Positions 24,039-32,696 of a stretch of DNA of 37,466 bases are shown piece after piece; position 1 is the stretch's first letter, and every line of letters starts with the position of its first letter. The notes under the pieces are model-generated. The model was not told the origin of the DNA. It did no database searches and saw only the letters and a list, made by a program, of their open reading frames with translations. Source of the stretch: Peribacillus muralis (GTDB taxonomy: Bacteria > Bacillota > Bacilli > Bacillales > DSM-1321); the NCBI RefSeq assembly GCF_001439925.1, contig NZ_LMBV01000015.1:1-37466 (forward strand), in the 5' to 3' direction. Both the position numbers and the translations under genes were made by a program.

Positions 24039-25166
24039 ATGGCCAATACCAGACAACATCAAGTCCATGAGCAGAAATTGGAACAGCTGGTTAAGTCCAT
24101 GCCTTTCTTTATCGTTGAATATGTTGACAATAAATTGGATACCCGGTCCCCTTCCACCCTCTTGAATTACGTTCTTGATTATAAATTATTTTTGGAGTGG
24201 CTGATTGCGGAAGGCATTGCTGAGCAAGAGCATATTAAGGATATCCCCCTGTCAGTTCTGGAAAAGTTGAAGTTGGTCGAAGCTCAATCTTTTATCAAAT
24301 TTTTGGAACGGAGAAATATCCCTATTAATAAGAAGGAAACAAAAAAAGCGGAAAAGGTATCCGTAAATCGTAAAATTTCAGCACTACGTTCCCTTTTCAA
24401 GTATTTAACGACACAGACAGAAAATGATGATGGCGAACCTTACTTCTATCGAAATGTCATGCTGAAAATTGAAGTGAATAAAGTCAAAGAGACTTTGGGG
24501 GCGCGTGCCTCCAGAATTTCGACAAAGATTTTCCACAATGATGAGGATGCTCGGTTTCTTGAATTCGTGAAGCATGACTATGAAAGAGAGCTACCTGAAA
24601 AGTCCAGAAAACTCATATATTTTAAAAGGGACAAGGAACGTGATTTTGCGATCTTATCTCTCTTCTTAGGAAGTGGCATCCGGGTGAATGAATTATCCAA
24701 CTTAAGGCTACGAGACTTGGATTTCGAGGAAAAACAGATACATGTATTACGTAAGGGTGGAAAAAAGGATGTAGTGGCAGTCTCTCCTCCCTCCATGCAG
24801 GACATAAAAGATTACCTAGCAGTGCGAACTGAACGTTATAGGGGATCAAACGATGATACGGCCTATGTATTCTTGACTAGGGTGAATAATGGAGCCACCC
24901 CACTTTCTAACCGTGCCATCGAGGCTTTAGTAAAGAAATACACGAAGGCCTTTAAATCCAATAAATCCATGTCCCCACACAAACTTAGGCATACCTATGG
25001 GACGAACTTAATGGAGCAGTCAGGAGATATTCATTTGCTGATGACTCAACTTGGTCATACTTCAACCACAACGGCTGCCCTTTATACAAATCCTGAACAG
25101 GAGAAGGCTAAAAAGGCTGCAAAACAACTAGGAGAGAGAAGAACTAATTATCGTGAAAAGGATTAA
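24039..25166 (+). CDS. xerS: Tyrosine recombinase, XerS-like
   Basis: A 375-residue site-specific recombinase. The N-terminal SAM-like DNA-binding domain (about 20-130) is followed by the catalytic domain with Arg 215 (GSGIRVNEL), Lys 239 (LRKGGKKD), His 314 and Arg 317 (HKLRHTYG), His 340 (LGHTS) and nucleophile Tyr 349 (ALYTN). All catalytic residues are intact. Its length and order fit the single-recombinase XerS type of Firmicutes better than XerC or XerD (about 300 residues). Start ATG with AAAAAGGAG. Xer proteins resolve dimers, but when beside toxin-antitoxin cassettes they can also move them. A perfect terminator follows. Confidence 0.9.
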   Translation: MANTRQHQVHEQKLEQLVKSMPFFIVEYVDNKLDTRSPSTLLNYVLDYKLFLEWLIAEGIAEQEHIKDIPLSVLEKLKLVEAQSFIKFLERRNIPINKKETKKAEKVSVNRKISALRSLFKYLTTQTENDDGEPYFYRNVMLKIEVNKVKETLGARASRISTKIFHNDEDARFLEFVKHDYERELPEKSRKLIYFKRDKERDFAILSLFLGSGIRVNELSNLRLRDLDFEEKQIHVLRKGGKKDVVAVSPPSMQDIKDYLAVRTERYRGSNDDTAYVFLTRVNNGATPLSNRAIEALVKKYTKAFKSNKSMSPHKLRHTYGTNLMEQSGDIHLLMTQLGHTSTTTAALYTNPEQEKAKKAAKQLGERRTNYREKD

Positions 25167-25171
25167 ATGAA

Positions 25172-25206
25172 AAAAAAGAGAAGATTTGCTGGTCTTCTCT
25201 TTTTTT
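25172..25206 (+). terminator. Terminator of xerS
   Basis: A 13-bp stem (AAAAAAGAGAAGA with TCTTCTCTTTTTT) closes an 8-nt loop, with the T-run forming part of the 3' arm. It starts 5 bp after the stop codon. Confidence 0.85.
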
Positions 25207-25254
25207 GTATGGGTGTTGAAATTAAAAAATAAGTTAGTCTTGGAATTTTTATTA

Positions 25255-25404
25255 ATGAATACACAGATAGGAATTACGATTGTATGCTATATCGCTAAAG
25301 CGTTTACAAATTTAATGGGCATGGCTTCTGTTGGAGTGAAATTTGTATTTGGAGGGTTAGGTGAAATGGAGAGGAAGAAGAAAAATGCAGAAAGACTTAT
25401 CTAA
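25255..25404 (+). pseudogene. Possible transporter C-terminal remnant
   Basis: From the ATG at 25255 the frame gives about 49 residues: a hydrophobic helix, then GMASVGVKFVFGGLGEMERK and a charged end. The FGGLG-type ending faintly recalls nucleoside transporters, but I cannot confirm it. There is no good ribosome binding site and no upstream part of the gene. Confidence 0.25.
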
Positions 25405-25537
25405 GCGTGGTTATTATAAATGGCTTAAACGCCTATTTTCCCTTTCTTTAAAACAGATAGAGGGCGAGAATAGAATACTGGAGTGTGACGAGAAACTAAA
25501 AGAAATTTTTGAGTATCGAAGAATACATATCCGTTGA
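25385..25537 (+). CDS. Small basic protein, function unknown
   Basis: A 50-residue frame from ATG 25385 preceded by GAGGAAG. It is rich in Lys, Arg and aromatic residues (GYYKWLKRLFSLSLKQIEGE) and overlaps the preceding frame by 20 bp. No family recognised. It may be a genuine small gene or chance. Confidence 0.3.
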   Translation: MQKDLSKRGYYKWLKRLFSLSLKQIEGENRILECDEKLKEIFEYRRIHIR

Positions 25538-25558
25538 ATTTAAATCATTAAACACAAT

Positions 25559-25591
25559 AAAAAAGCATCTACCATAATATTAGGTAGATGC
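25559..25591 (-). terminator. Terminator of the GH76 gene
   Basis: On the minus strand, a perfect 9-bp stem (GCATCTACC with GGTAGATGC) with a 9-nt loop is followed by TTTTTTA. It lies 18 bp after the GH76 stop codon. Confidence 0.85.
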
Positions 25592-25608
25592 TCATCCAGT
25601 CCCCGGGT

Positions 25609-26754
25609 CTATTTTTCGTCACTTTTCTTTGCTAGATTAGCGTATATTTCTACCATTGCAGCTTGTTCAATTAACGGTACTGGTTTATTATTATCGCGTG
25701 GAAACAACCCTGTTTCTGGATCTCTTACAGTTTTCCACATCCCATCAGCATAAGATTGAATATATTTTCGATATTTATTTTGGTGATTAACAGATTCCAA
25801 TAGTTGAAGATTTTCAAAGAAGATTGCGTTAAACTCTGGAGGTTGATTATATAATTTGGAATCATCATAATACTGAAGAGATTTATCCGCAATCTCTTCG
25901 GCAAGTTTTAAGTATGAATCATCTCCTGTTGTTTTATAAAACAGTACATTTGCTCCAAGCATCATTCCTTGGTTGTAAGTCCATTGTGTTTTTTCAATAT
26001 TTCCTTGAAGGTCAATATGATCCCAATATAAACCGTTTGGTGCCAGCATACTACTATTAACCCAATCATATGTTTTTTTGGCCCAATCAAAGTAATATTT
26101 TTCCCCCGTTATCTCATATAAATATAACCCAATTTGGGCTACTGGTGCATTAGAAATGGTGTTCCGATCATTGCTCCATGGAGCTTGTGTCCAAAATACT
26201 CCCCCAGGAGAAGGGTGTGAAGAGTCATCGTCCCATCCATATACTTGCAGTTTAAATATTTCCTTTGCACGTTCTAATGCATTTTTATCACCGGTCATCT
26301 CATACAGTTTAATAAAATTCAATGCAATCCAATCATTATCATCATAAAACTTATCTCCGCCATTACCAATAGGAGGTCTTACATAGGAGTCGTAACCTTT
26401 TGGGGTCGTCTCATTATTCCAATACAATTCGAGCCCCGTTAAGCGATCTTTTCTATCACTCACGTACTTTTCTCCTATTTTAGGAAGTCTGGACATATCA
26501 ATTGTTGCAGCCATGGCACGTGCATATGGCCATACAAAAGCATACGGATTGTTGCTCACATGTGGAAATTCTTCAGTATAGAGCTTAACATCTGATTTAT
26601 AGAAATATTTTTGCAAGGATTCGTAAGAAATAACTGCTCTTTCTATATTCTTCTTTTGATTCGAAGCAGCAGACACAGAATTACAGGGACCTATAGAAGA
26701 TATAGACAAAATAATCATGCTGAAAAGTATTCCAACTTTAAATTTTTTTAACAT
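25609..26754 (-). CDS. Secreted GH76 glycoside hydrolase (endo-alpha-1,6-mannanase type)
   Basis: A 381-residue secreted enzyme of the alpha/alpha-toroid GH76 family, which cuts alpha-1,6-mannan backbones such as those of yeast cell walls. The signal peptide is MLKKFK plus a hydrophobic stretch, with probable cleavage near VSAA (28-31). The paired catalytic aspartates are Asp 138 and Asp 139 in KFYDDNDWIALN. Helical repeats with aromatic residues follow (GVFWTQAPW, TYNQGMMLGAN). A strong AAAGGAGGAGA site precedes the ATG. The island genes encode no mannose functions, so this is likely a free-standing scavenging enzyme. It is close behind the M28 peptidase gene, on the same strand. Confidence 0.85.
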   Translation of the reverse strand: MLKKFKVGILFSMIILSISSIGPCNSVSAASNQKKNIERAVISYESLQKYFYKSDVKLYTEEFPHVSNNPYAFVWPYARAMAATIDMSRLPKIGEKYVSDRKDRLTGLELYWNNETTPKGYDSYVRPPIGNGGDKFYDDNDWIALNFIKLYEMTGDKNALERAKEIFKLQVYGWDDDSSHPSPGGVFWTQAPWSNDRNTISNAPVAQIGLYLYEITGEKYYFDWAKKTYDWVNSSMLAPNGLYWDHIDLQGNIEKTQWTYNQGMMLGANVLFYKTTGDDSYLKLAEEIADKSLQYYDDSKLYNQPPEFNAIFFENLQLLESVNHQNKYRKYIQSYADGMWKTVRDPETGLFPRDNNKPVPLIEQAAMVEIYANLAKKSDEK

Positions 26755-26931
26755 GTTTCTCCTCCTTTTAACCCATTAATTTGATAAATCACTAGTTTTC
26801 CGCCTTGCCCAACCACCCCCCCTAAATAAGGAAATTCATATATAGACTGTTCGGGATAACCGCCTAATAGGTTATTTGAAAGTGGACCTATCATTTTTTT
26901 TATTTGTCTTGGTATTTGCACCAGAAACGCA
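26755..26931 (-). other. Open stretch between two secreted-enzyme genes
   Basis: The minus-strand frame here continues protein-like up to the GH76 ribosome binding site (with GPLSNNLLGGYPEQS and GVVGQGGKLVIYQING), but it has no good start and no recognised family. It may be a remnant of a gene lost between the peptidase and the mannanase. Confidence 0.25.
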
Positions 26932-28308
26932 TTAATTATTGCCTTGTGTTTTTTTTCGGACAACATCAAAAAGTCCGGAACCGATGATATCAAGTGCTGA
27001 TTGCATTCTGTCTGCAGAGATATTATCTTTGAGGGTATCCTGCGGTGTATGATAGACTTTTTCAATATGGTAAACAAGCGGATCCCAGCTGTCTATGCCC
27101 ATCCAGATAAAAAGGGCCGCAGGAATGTCTGCATTATGGAAAGGAACATGGTCACTCGATCCGAATTTCCCCGGCAGAATATCAGAATTGCCCAAGCGTG
27201 CCCCAGCTTCACCAGTTGAAGATGTTACAATGTTTTGGCTGCCGTCTGGTGTCATGGCATATAGGTTTGTCGCCTTGTCATAGTTTGTAGCAACCATATC
27301 AGGAACAAAAACGGATTCTATTTGATCTTTTTGTGTCTCTGTTAACTGATCTACATAATATCTTGCTCCTAAAAGTCCGCGTTCCTCAGATCCAAATGCA
27401 ATGAATTTAAGGGTTTTGTCTGTGTTATATCCTTTATAAACTCTGGCAAGCTCAAGCATTAATCCTACCCCGGAAGCATTATCATTCGCACCTGGAGCAC
27501 CCACTACACTATCATGATGAGCACCTAGTATAACCTCTTTTGTATCATCATCTTTTAATTTAGCTTCCTTGGTTGCAATTACATTTACCGATTTAAGATC
27601 TTTATAATGTTTTGCTGTCAGGGAGAGCTTAACTGCACCTTCATCCATTTGTTCCTTGAGCCATTCACCATGAATATAGGAAGCCCCGAAAACCGGGATA
27701 TCATATTCTGCAGTAAGGTTAGGATTAAAAGTTTGTCCGTAATTGCCGCGGCTTCCAACGAGGCTTTGCAGAATCACACCAGAAGCTCCTGCCTCCACTG
27801 CTTTGGCTACCTGCTCACGGTATCCGGCAGTAGTATCTGCGCGAGCCAGAAGTACAATTTTACCTTGGGCTCCCTGGAAATTCTCATTTTCCACAAAGAT
27901 GGCTTCTGAATGAACTGGCGTATCGCTAATCGCTCCATTTGGTGCAGCGCCCATTTCCCATACCGTCCCATCTTCGAATGCTGCACTGCCAATGAATTGA
28001 TCTGCTACCGGAAAGTATTGATATTCAACATCATAACCATAACTTTTGAGTGTATTTGCAATATACTCTGCCGATTTTTTTTCATTTTCTAATCCGCCAG
28101 GTCTTGTCCCAATTTCTTCAGATAGATACCTCACGTGCTCGATAGCACGTTCAGCATTTATTCTGGCAATAATCTTCTGATCTTGAGATTGGGATGATTT
28201 TCCATTTTCGTTACTTAGCGGGGCAGCATACCCGATTGTGCCAAATGCTAAAGAAGCTGCTAGAGCCGTTGCAAATATTTTGGGAGATTTTCGACTATTT
28301 TTTGACAT
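26932..28308 (-). CDS. Secreted M28 aminopeptidase, YwaD-like
   Basis: A 458-residue zinc aminopeptidase. It has a signal peptide (about residues 1-28), an N-terminal lid region, an inserted PA domain (about 130-235) and the M28 catalytic domain. Zinc and catalytic residues are visible: His 264 and Asp 266 in LGAHHDSV, Asp 276 in GANDNASG, Glu 308 and Glu 309 in GSEERGLLG, an Asp in VPDMV, and the last His in VYHTPQDT. The layout and length match Bacillus YwaD, which releases N-terminal amino acids outside the cell. The ATG follows GGAGG. Probably a nutrient-scavenging enzyme. Confidence 0.92.
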   Translation of the reverse strand: MSKNSRKSPKIFATALAASLAFGTIGYAAPLSNENGKSSQSQDQKIIARINAERAIEHVRYLSEEIGTRPGGLENEKKSAEYIANTLKSYGYDVEYQYFPVADQFIGSAAFEDGTVWEMGAAPNGAISDTPVHSEAIFVENENFQGAQGKIVLLARADTTAGYREQVAKAVEAGASGVILQSLVGSRGNYGQTFNPNLTAEYDIPVFGASYIHGEWLKEQMDEGAVKLSLTAKHYKDLKSVNVIATKEAKLKDDDTKEVILGAHHDSVVGAPGANDNASGVGLMLELARVYKGYNTDKTLKFIAFGSEERGLLGARYYVDQLTETQKDQIESVFVPDMVATNYDKATNLYAMTPDGSQNIVTSSTGEAGARLGNSDILPGKFGSSDHVPFHNADIPAALFIWMGIDSWDPLVYHIEKVYHTPQDTLKDNISADRMQSALDIIGSGLFDVVRKKTQGNN

Positions 28309-28651
28309 AATACCCTCCTGAAATCTAGCCTTTTTATGTTACCTAATAATTCCTATTTTAGTAGAAAATGATATATTTTGAATAGAGTACTAATTCCTAT
28401 GGGTATGCCTATTGTTCCGACATTATGTTTCAAATTTATATAATAAAAGACAATAATTATTATTAAGTACCTTTTAACAAATATTAAGAATAAATCCTAG
28501 TCTTACACCCATTCTTGAAGAAACATCGCGAATCCGCTGGGACCATAGCGGAATTCTAGACGACGGGTGTTAGGTTGGATAGAATTGACAAAATTAATTA
28601 GTCGGCTTATTATTAGCCTGTTTACTATTTTATTGAGAAAGGAGTGTCCAT
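28309..28651. other. Divergent intergenic region with structured sequence
   Basis: The promoter of the M28 gene and that of marR must lie here. ACACCC (from 28505) and GGGTGT (ending 28570) bracket a smaller CCGCT/AGCGG hairpin, so the piece 28505-28570 could fold. It lies before the marR promoter and so is not part of the marR mRNA. I see no gene. Confidence 0.4.
28585..28613 (+). promoter_or_regulatory. Promoter of marR
   Basis: A perfect TTGACA (28585-28590) and TATTAT (28608-28613) are separated by exactly 17 bp. The start codon of marR is 38 bp downstream of the -10 box. Confidence 0.8.
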
Positions 28652-29149
28652 ATGATTCTGCCTGATCTTCTGAAATATCAGCCTACTTGGAATAATGCAC
28701 GTCGTTATCTTGGAGAAGATGTAAATCCTGTCTTGACTTATTTGTTGCTTTTGCGAGCAGGAAACAATCTTGAGGTGCTATTTACTCCCTTTTTTGAGGA
28801 ATATGAATTGTCAGATGGACGCTTCTCGGTATTGATGTGCTTATTTGATGCACCGGGCCAGGTTATGCCACCTTCGCAATTAGCGGATTCATTGGGAGTG
28901 ACTCGTGCAACGATTACAAAACTCCTAGAAAGCCTAGAACGAAGCGGCTTAGTTGAACGCCAACTTAATCCCTCTGATCGCCGCGTCTGGCTCATTACCT
29001 TGACATCACAAGCTCGAGTTTTACTAGAAAAGATGCTTCCTTCACATTTTCAGAGGATTAAACGGGTCATGGAGATATTCAGCATCGAGGATCAGGAACA
29101 GCTGGTTTCCCTATTGCTCAAGCTTGAGGCACATCTCGCGACTATATAG
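28652..29149 (+). CDS. MarR-family transcriptional regulator
   Basis: A 165-residue winged-helix repressor. The helix-turn-helix is PSQLADSLGVTRATITKLLESL (about 75-96), followed by the wing ERQLNPSDRRVWLITLT with the conserved DRR. Flanking helices form the dimer. AAAGGAGTG precedes the ATG. MarR proteins usually bind small aromatic or phenolic ligands and control adjacent genes. The next two genes, a lactonase-like hydrolase and an aromatic-ring monooxygenase in the same direction, are the likely targets. Confidence 0.92.
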   Translation: MILPDLLKYQPTWNNARRYLGEDVNPVLTYLLLLRAGNNLEVLFTPFFEEYELSDGRFSVLMCLFDAPGQVMPPSQLADSLGVTRATITKLLESLERSGLVERQLNPSDRRVWLITLTSQARVLLEKMLPSHFQRIKRVMEIFSIEDQEQLVSLLLKLEAHLATI

Positions 29150-29183
29150 TAGAAGTTACACATTGATTCCTATGTATATAGAT

Positions 29184-29257
29184 TGAACTCAAGTTTCCGA
29201 ACTGAACCCTTGTTGCAGTGGCTTATCCAAGCCTACAACATGAACTTCTTGAGTTCA
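29184..29257 (+). ncRNA. Folded leader between marR and the hydrolase gene
   Basis: Nested inverted repeats occur: TGAACTCAAG (29184-29193) with CTTGAGTTCA (29248-29257), inside them TGTTG (29211-29215) with CAACA (29236-29240), and inside these GGCTT with AAGCC around the loop ATCC. The outer stem is a perfect 10 bp. No T-run follows. It may be a processing or regulatory element, or an operator of the MarR protein. Confidence 0.45.
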
Positions 29258-29313
29258 TTCTAAGTAGATAATAGAAATCTGATAATAGCGGCTTCTAAGG
29301 GGGAATGGAAAAA

Positions 29314-30048
29314 ATGAAACTTTATTTAATGATAGTAGGCAAGGTGCGCCCGCCACACAACCACCCGAGTGGTAATCTTCCCGTCCCTGTCTATTTAATC
29401 GAAACCGATTCTGGTGAATATATTTTGATTGATACAGGTCTTTCGCAAAGTCTTGTTGGAAAGTACGGTCATACCCCCTCTTTGCCTCACATGATGGATG
29501 AGGACGATAATGTCGGGCATCAATTAGCCACTTTGGGGATAGCACCTCAGGACATTCGCTATGTGATTTGCACCCATTTTGACCCCGATCATGCGGGGAA
29601 CCTGGCTTCATTTAAAAACTCTGAGATTGTCGTTCAGCGACGTCTATATCATGCTGCTATAAAGGGAGAAGTAGATCGCTTTAGGATGACTGAAGACCAA
29701 TGGGGGGCCTCTGGACTTCGCTTTCTACTGGTGGATGGTGATACTGAGATTGATCCTGGGGTAACGGTTGTGGAAAGTAGTGGTCATGCTCCTGGTCATC
29801 AGTCCGTTCTTATCAATCTTCCACATACAGGCCCTGTCTTACTTGCTATCGATGCTATACCTTCTCAGAATCATACCGACCCTGCAACGCGACCAATCGA
29901 ACCGTTTGATATCGATGAGTCACTTGTACGGGAAAGCACAAAAAAACTTAATGATATTAGGCAGTCTGAACACGTTGCACTAACGATTTATGGGCACGAC
30001 GCCGAACAATGGCAAAGCCTGAGGCTTCTTCCCGAGTTTTATGATTGA
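29314..30048 (+). CDS. Metallo-beta-lactamase-fold hydrolase, N-acyl homoserine lactonase-like
   Basis: A 244-residue MBL-fold enzyme. ATG 29314 is chosen because AAGGGGGA is 10 bp upstream; an ATG at 29305 is only 1 bp from it. The metal motif reads CTHFDPDHAGN (87-97), i.e. HxDxDH instead of the common HxHxDH. Other metal-binding residues are His 158 in SSGHAPGHQS, Asp 180 in AIDAIPS and a late His in YGHD. The domain order and the IDTGLS strand are those of the AHL-lactonase family. Many family members with this motif act on unidentified esters or lactones, so quorum quenching should not be assumed. The neighbouring monooxygenase suggests a lactone in aromatic breakdown. Confidence 0.85.
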   Translation: MKLYLMIVGKVRPPHNHPSGNLPVPVYLIETDSGEYILIDTGLSQSLVGKYGHTPSLPHMMDEDDNVGHQLATLGIAPQDIRYVICTHFDPDHAGNLASFKNSEIVVQRRLYHAAIKGEVDRFRMTEDQWGASGLRFLLVDGDTEIDPGVTVVESSGHAPGHQSVLINLPHTGPVLLAIDAIPSQNHTDPATRPIEPFDIDESLVRESTKKLNDIRQSEHVALTIYGHDAEQWQSLRLLPEFYD

Positions 30049-30118
30049 GTGAACAGTAATCAGTACGTTTAAAAATATTCGCCTATTGCCGTTTTGAATT
30101 CAAAGGAGGAAATTGATA

Positions 30119-31816
30119 ATGCTTACTACAAAAGAACAAACCGATGTATTGATTGTTGGTGCAGGACCAGTCGGGCTGATTTTAGCTAGTGAACTTCTGC
30201 GCCGAGGTGTTTCATGCCGTGTCATCGATCAAGCTGATGCACCGCCAACCACATCTCGTGCGTTTGGCATTCATCCGCGTACCATGGAGTTGTTTGAGAG
30301 AGTGGGAATTGCAGATGCTATAGAGGAGCGAGCACAAAAAATTTATGATATGCGAGCCTTCACTGATGGACATGAGTTAACAAATGTAGTGATGGACCCC
30401 GCGGGACTATTTACTCGCTATACCTGTACCTATTCGCTTCCTCAAGTCTATACAGAAGAAATAATGCGTGCCCGTCTTGCTGAATTAGGTGGAAAAATTG
30501 AATATCGAACACGACTAGAAAAGTTTGAGCAAGATGAGCATGGCGTCACGGCCCTAGTAAGTGGAGAAGATGGTCAGAACCATCAGATTCGAGCTTCTTG
30601 GTTAGTAGGTTGTGATGGTGGACATAGTACCGTGCGTAAACAGCTAGGTCTCCCTTTTGAGGGAACGTCATCAGAAACCTGGCTAGTCGCGGATGTTCAC
30701 GTGGATTGGGAGTTAGAGCGTGAGGAACGGGATACTCTTTATATTTTGTTCTCAGAAGAGGGGGGCTTAGTGGCGTTTCCATTTCCGGAACCCAATCATT
30801 GGCGCCTGCTTGATATTAATCCGGATGTCGAACATAAAGATGACCGTAATGCAGTTGCTGAGCAATTGACAAAAAAACTGCGGAGCGCGATTGGGTCCTC
30901 GACAGCTGTGGTACGTGATCCTTCCTGGGTCTCACTCTTTACTATTCAACAGCGTCGTGTGCCTCATGCCCGGGTTCAACGAGCATTTGTGGCTGGTGAT
31001 GCTGCCCATTGCCATAGCCCGGCTAGTGCGCAGGGGATGAACACTGGTGTCCAGGATGCTTTCAATTTAGGCTGGAAACTTGCCCAGGTTTGTCGCCGAG
31101 AAGCGCCAGAATCAGTGTTGTATAGCTACTCGGCGGAGCGTGAACCCGTAGCAGCTTCGGTTTTGGCGAGTACACAGAACGTAACCCGGTTCCTTAGCAT
31201 GCATGATGCCAACGGGCGCTGGCTGCGTAATAGCTTGATTTCTGGTTTTACTAGCAATTCCAATATGCGCGAATCGTTTTTAAAACGCTTTACACCTGAA
31301 TTTTTTGAACTGGGGGTAGCGTATCTGCAGAGCCCTCTAGTAGCAGAAAACTGGCATCAGTCCTTTAAACCGTATGAGCGTCAGCCAAAAGGAATCACCC
31401 CAGGAGAACGTGTGCCTGATTATCCCTTTCACTATGTTAAAGGAGTGCCTCGCCATACCTTGTATGAGTTTCTTAACACCACTGAATATGCGTTGTTATT
31501 ATTTTCGGCTGAGTCTGCTGACGAAGATTATCGAAACTTGGAGCAAATAGCGCAGGATGTTCGTGATATATTCGGAGATATAATTACGCCCATTTTTGTT
31601 GTGCCTAATCCGCATATTCAAAAGCGTTTGCGATGGAATGGAAAAGTACTCGTCGATAGCGGGCACCCTTACCACAAACTCCATTACTTTTTTGGTGCTA
31701 AGGACCCTAGCGTTTACGTGATACGTCCTGATGGTTATGTCGCCCATCGAAATCAACCTGCCTCGTTAACACACGTTAAGGAGTATTTGCAAACGGTTTT
31801 GTCTACCCAATTGTAA
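30119..31816 (+). CDS. FAD-dependent aromatic-ring monooxygenase (PheA/TfdB/UbiH type)
   Basis: A 565-residue flavoprotein hydroxylase. ATG 30119 is 8 bp after AAAGGAGGA. The FAD-binding GxGxxG is VLIVGAGPVGLIL near the N-terminus, the second dinucleotide motif is GCDGGHSTVRKQLG, and the third is VAGDAAHCHSPASAQGMN. A C-terminal thioredoxin-like domain of the phenol hydroxylase type (from about residue 420) is present. Members use NAD(P)H and oxygen to hydroxylate phenols and related aromatics. The gene follows the hydrolase by 70 bp, likely on one transcript under MarR control. The cluster looks G+C-richer than the carbohydrate island, which suggests separate acquisition. Confidence 0.9.
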   Translation: MLTTKEQTDVLIVGAGPVGLILASELLRRGVSCRVIDQADAPPTTSRAFGIHPRTMELFERVGIADAIEERAQKIYDMRAFTDGHELTNVVMDPAGLFTRYTCTYSLPQVYTEEIMRARLAELGGKIEYRTRLEKFEQDEHGVTALVSGEDGQNHQIRASWLVGCDGGHSTVRKQLGLPFEGTSSETWLVADVHVDWELEREERDTLYILFSEEGGLVAFPFPEPNHWRLLDINPDVEHKDDRNAVAEQLTKKLRSAIGSSTAVVRDPSWVSLFTIQQRRVPHARVQRAFVAGDAAHCHSPASAQGMNTGVQDAFNLGWKLAQVCRREAPESVLYSYSAEREPVAASVLASTQNVTRFLSMHDANGRWLRNSLISGFTSNSNMRESFLKRFTPEFFELGVAYLQSPLVAENWHQSFKPYERQPKGITPGERVPDYPFHYVKGVPRHTLYEFLNTTEYALLLFSAESADEDYRNLEQIAQDVRDIFGDIITPIFVVPNPHIQKRLRWNGKVLVDSGHPYHKLHYFFGAKDPSVYVIRPDGYVAHRNQPASLTHVKEYLQTVLSTQL

Positions 31817-31841
31817 AATCTCAAACCAGGCCTGTTGATAA

Positions 31842-32096
31842 GACATCCTGCATTCTTCTGGAAAAGAAGAATTAGAACTTTCTCGAAGAAAGAAACTCCT
31901 ACCTGCTGAAGAACAAATGAAATTAAATAATATATCCTATAGAATAAAAATGCTGTATGGTAAACCTGGTCCGTCCATCGTTGATTATGCAAATAAAGAA
32001 AAATCTGATTTAGTTATCATAGGTAGTAGAGGATTAAATTCATTTCAAGAAATGGTATTAGGCAGTGTTAGTATAAACGGTCGTTTGTGGTTATAA
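31842..32096 (+). pseudogene. Universal stress protein gene remnant
   Basis: An open frame without a start reads KEELELSRRKKLLPAEEQ and then GKPGPSIVDYANKEKSDLVI, IGSRGLNSFQEMVLGSVS. The GSRG-x(10)-GSVS pattern is the ATP-binding end of UspA-type proteins. The N-terminal half is missing, and the last residues after GSVS are not family-like (INGRLWL). A broken gene copy. Confidence 0.75.
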
Positions 32097-32158
32097 AACA
32101 AAAGAATATAAGAATCTTCATTGTCAAAATTTAGTTTTAATATTTGATAAAACAAAAG

Positions 32159-32200
32159 AATCCCGATTTTGAAAAGAGATTCATCAAAATCGGGATTTTT
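32159..32200 (+). terminator. Rho-independent terminator
   Basis: A perfect 14-bp stem (AATCCCGATTTTGA with TCAAAATCGGGATT) around an 11-nt loop, with TTT after it. It lies 62 bp after the USP remnant and may now serve the monooxygenase transcript. Confidence 0.8.
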
Positions 32201-32427
32201 ATTAACTTAGTCTGGACTAGTTCTAAATATACTCCATCAAAACTATCCATGGATCTATACTTCCTATTTCACTATTAAAACTGGACAGATATGGTAAGTG
32301 AACTTCTAAAAAAACCTCAAAAACTACTTATATACACAACCAAAAATATAACCAAAGTCTAAATACCAATATATCTATCTCTACCACCTTTTTGGTATAG
32401 TTAAGACCTTAATAAGGGGGATTCTTG

Positions 32428-32533
32428 TTGAAATTTGGATATGCACTTGTCAGTACAAGAACAGTCATTATCGTTACAACTTGATGCATGGGCTCACTAC
32501 GAAGTAGACCAGACTTTTGAAGAAACTGGGTGA
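32428..32533 (+). pseudogene. Serine recombinase (resolvase) N-terminal remnant
   Basis: From TTG 32428, behind AAGGGGG, the frame begins MKFGYALVSTR. After a two-base loss at about 32460 it continues QSLSLQLDAWAHYEVDQTFEE and stops. This is the N-terminus of a Tn3-type resolvase, with the YARVST motif carrying the nucleophile Ser. It has a frameshift, an R-to-L change in YALVST and no catalytic core. A dead transposon piece. Confidence 0.75.
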
Positions 32534-32696
32534 CAGATATACAGCTTAAGATAACAAATCCATTACTAATTCTAATTATTTTCTTTATAATTTTCTATGA
32601 TTCTCGGTTATCTCTCATTTGATAAATTACAAAAGTGTAAGCCCCATAAATATAGTTATTTCGAATTAAACTAATAATTCCTATTTTCAATCAAAA

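Noticed and set aside
24362..24390. CGTAAAATTTCAG inside xerS as another recombination site
   Set aside because: Only one arm matches and the sequence is part of the coding frame.
25186..25254. Upstream part of the open frame after xerS as coding sequence
   Set aside because: It begins inside the xerS terminator stem and is low complexity.
29255..29611. Minus-strand open frame opposite the lactonase-like gene
   Set aside because: It is opposite a gene with clear motifs, has no ribosome binding site and resembles no family.
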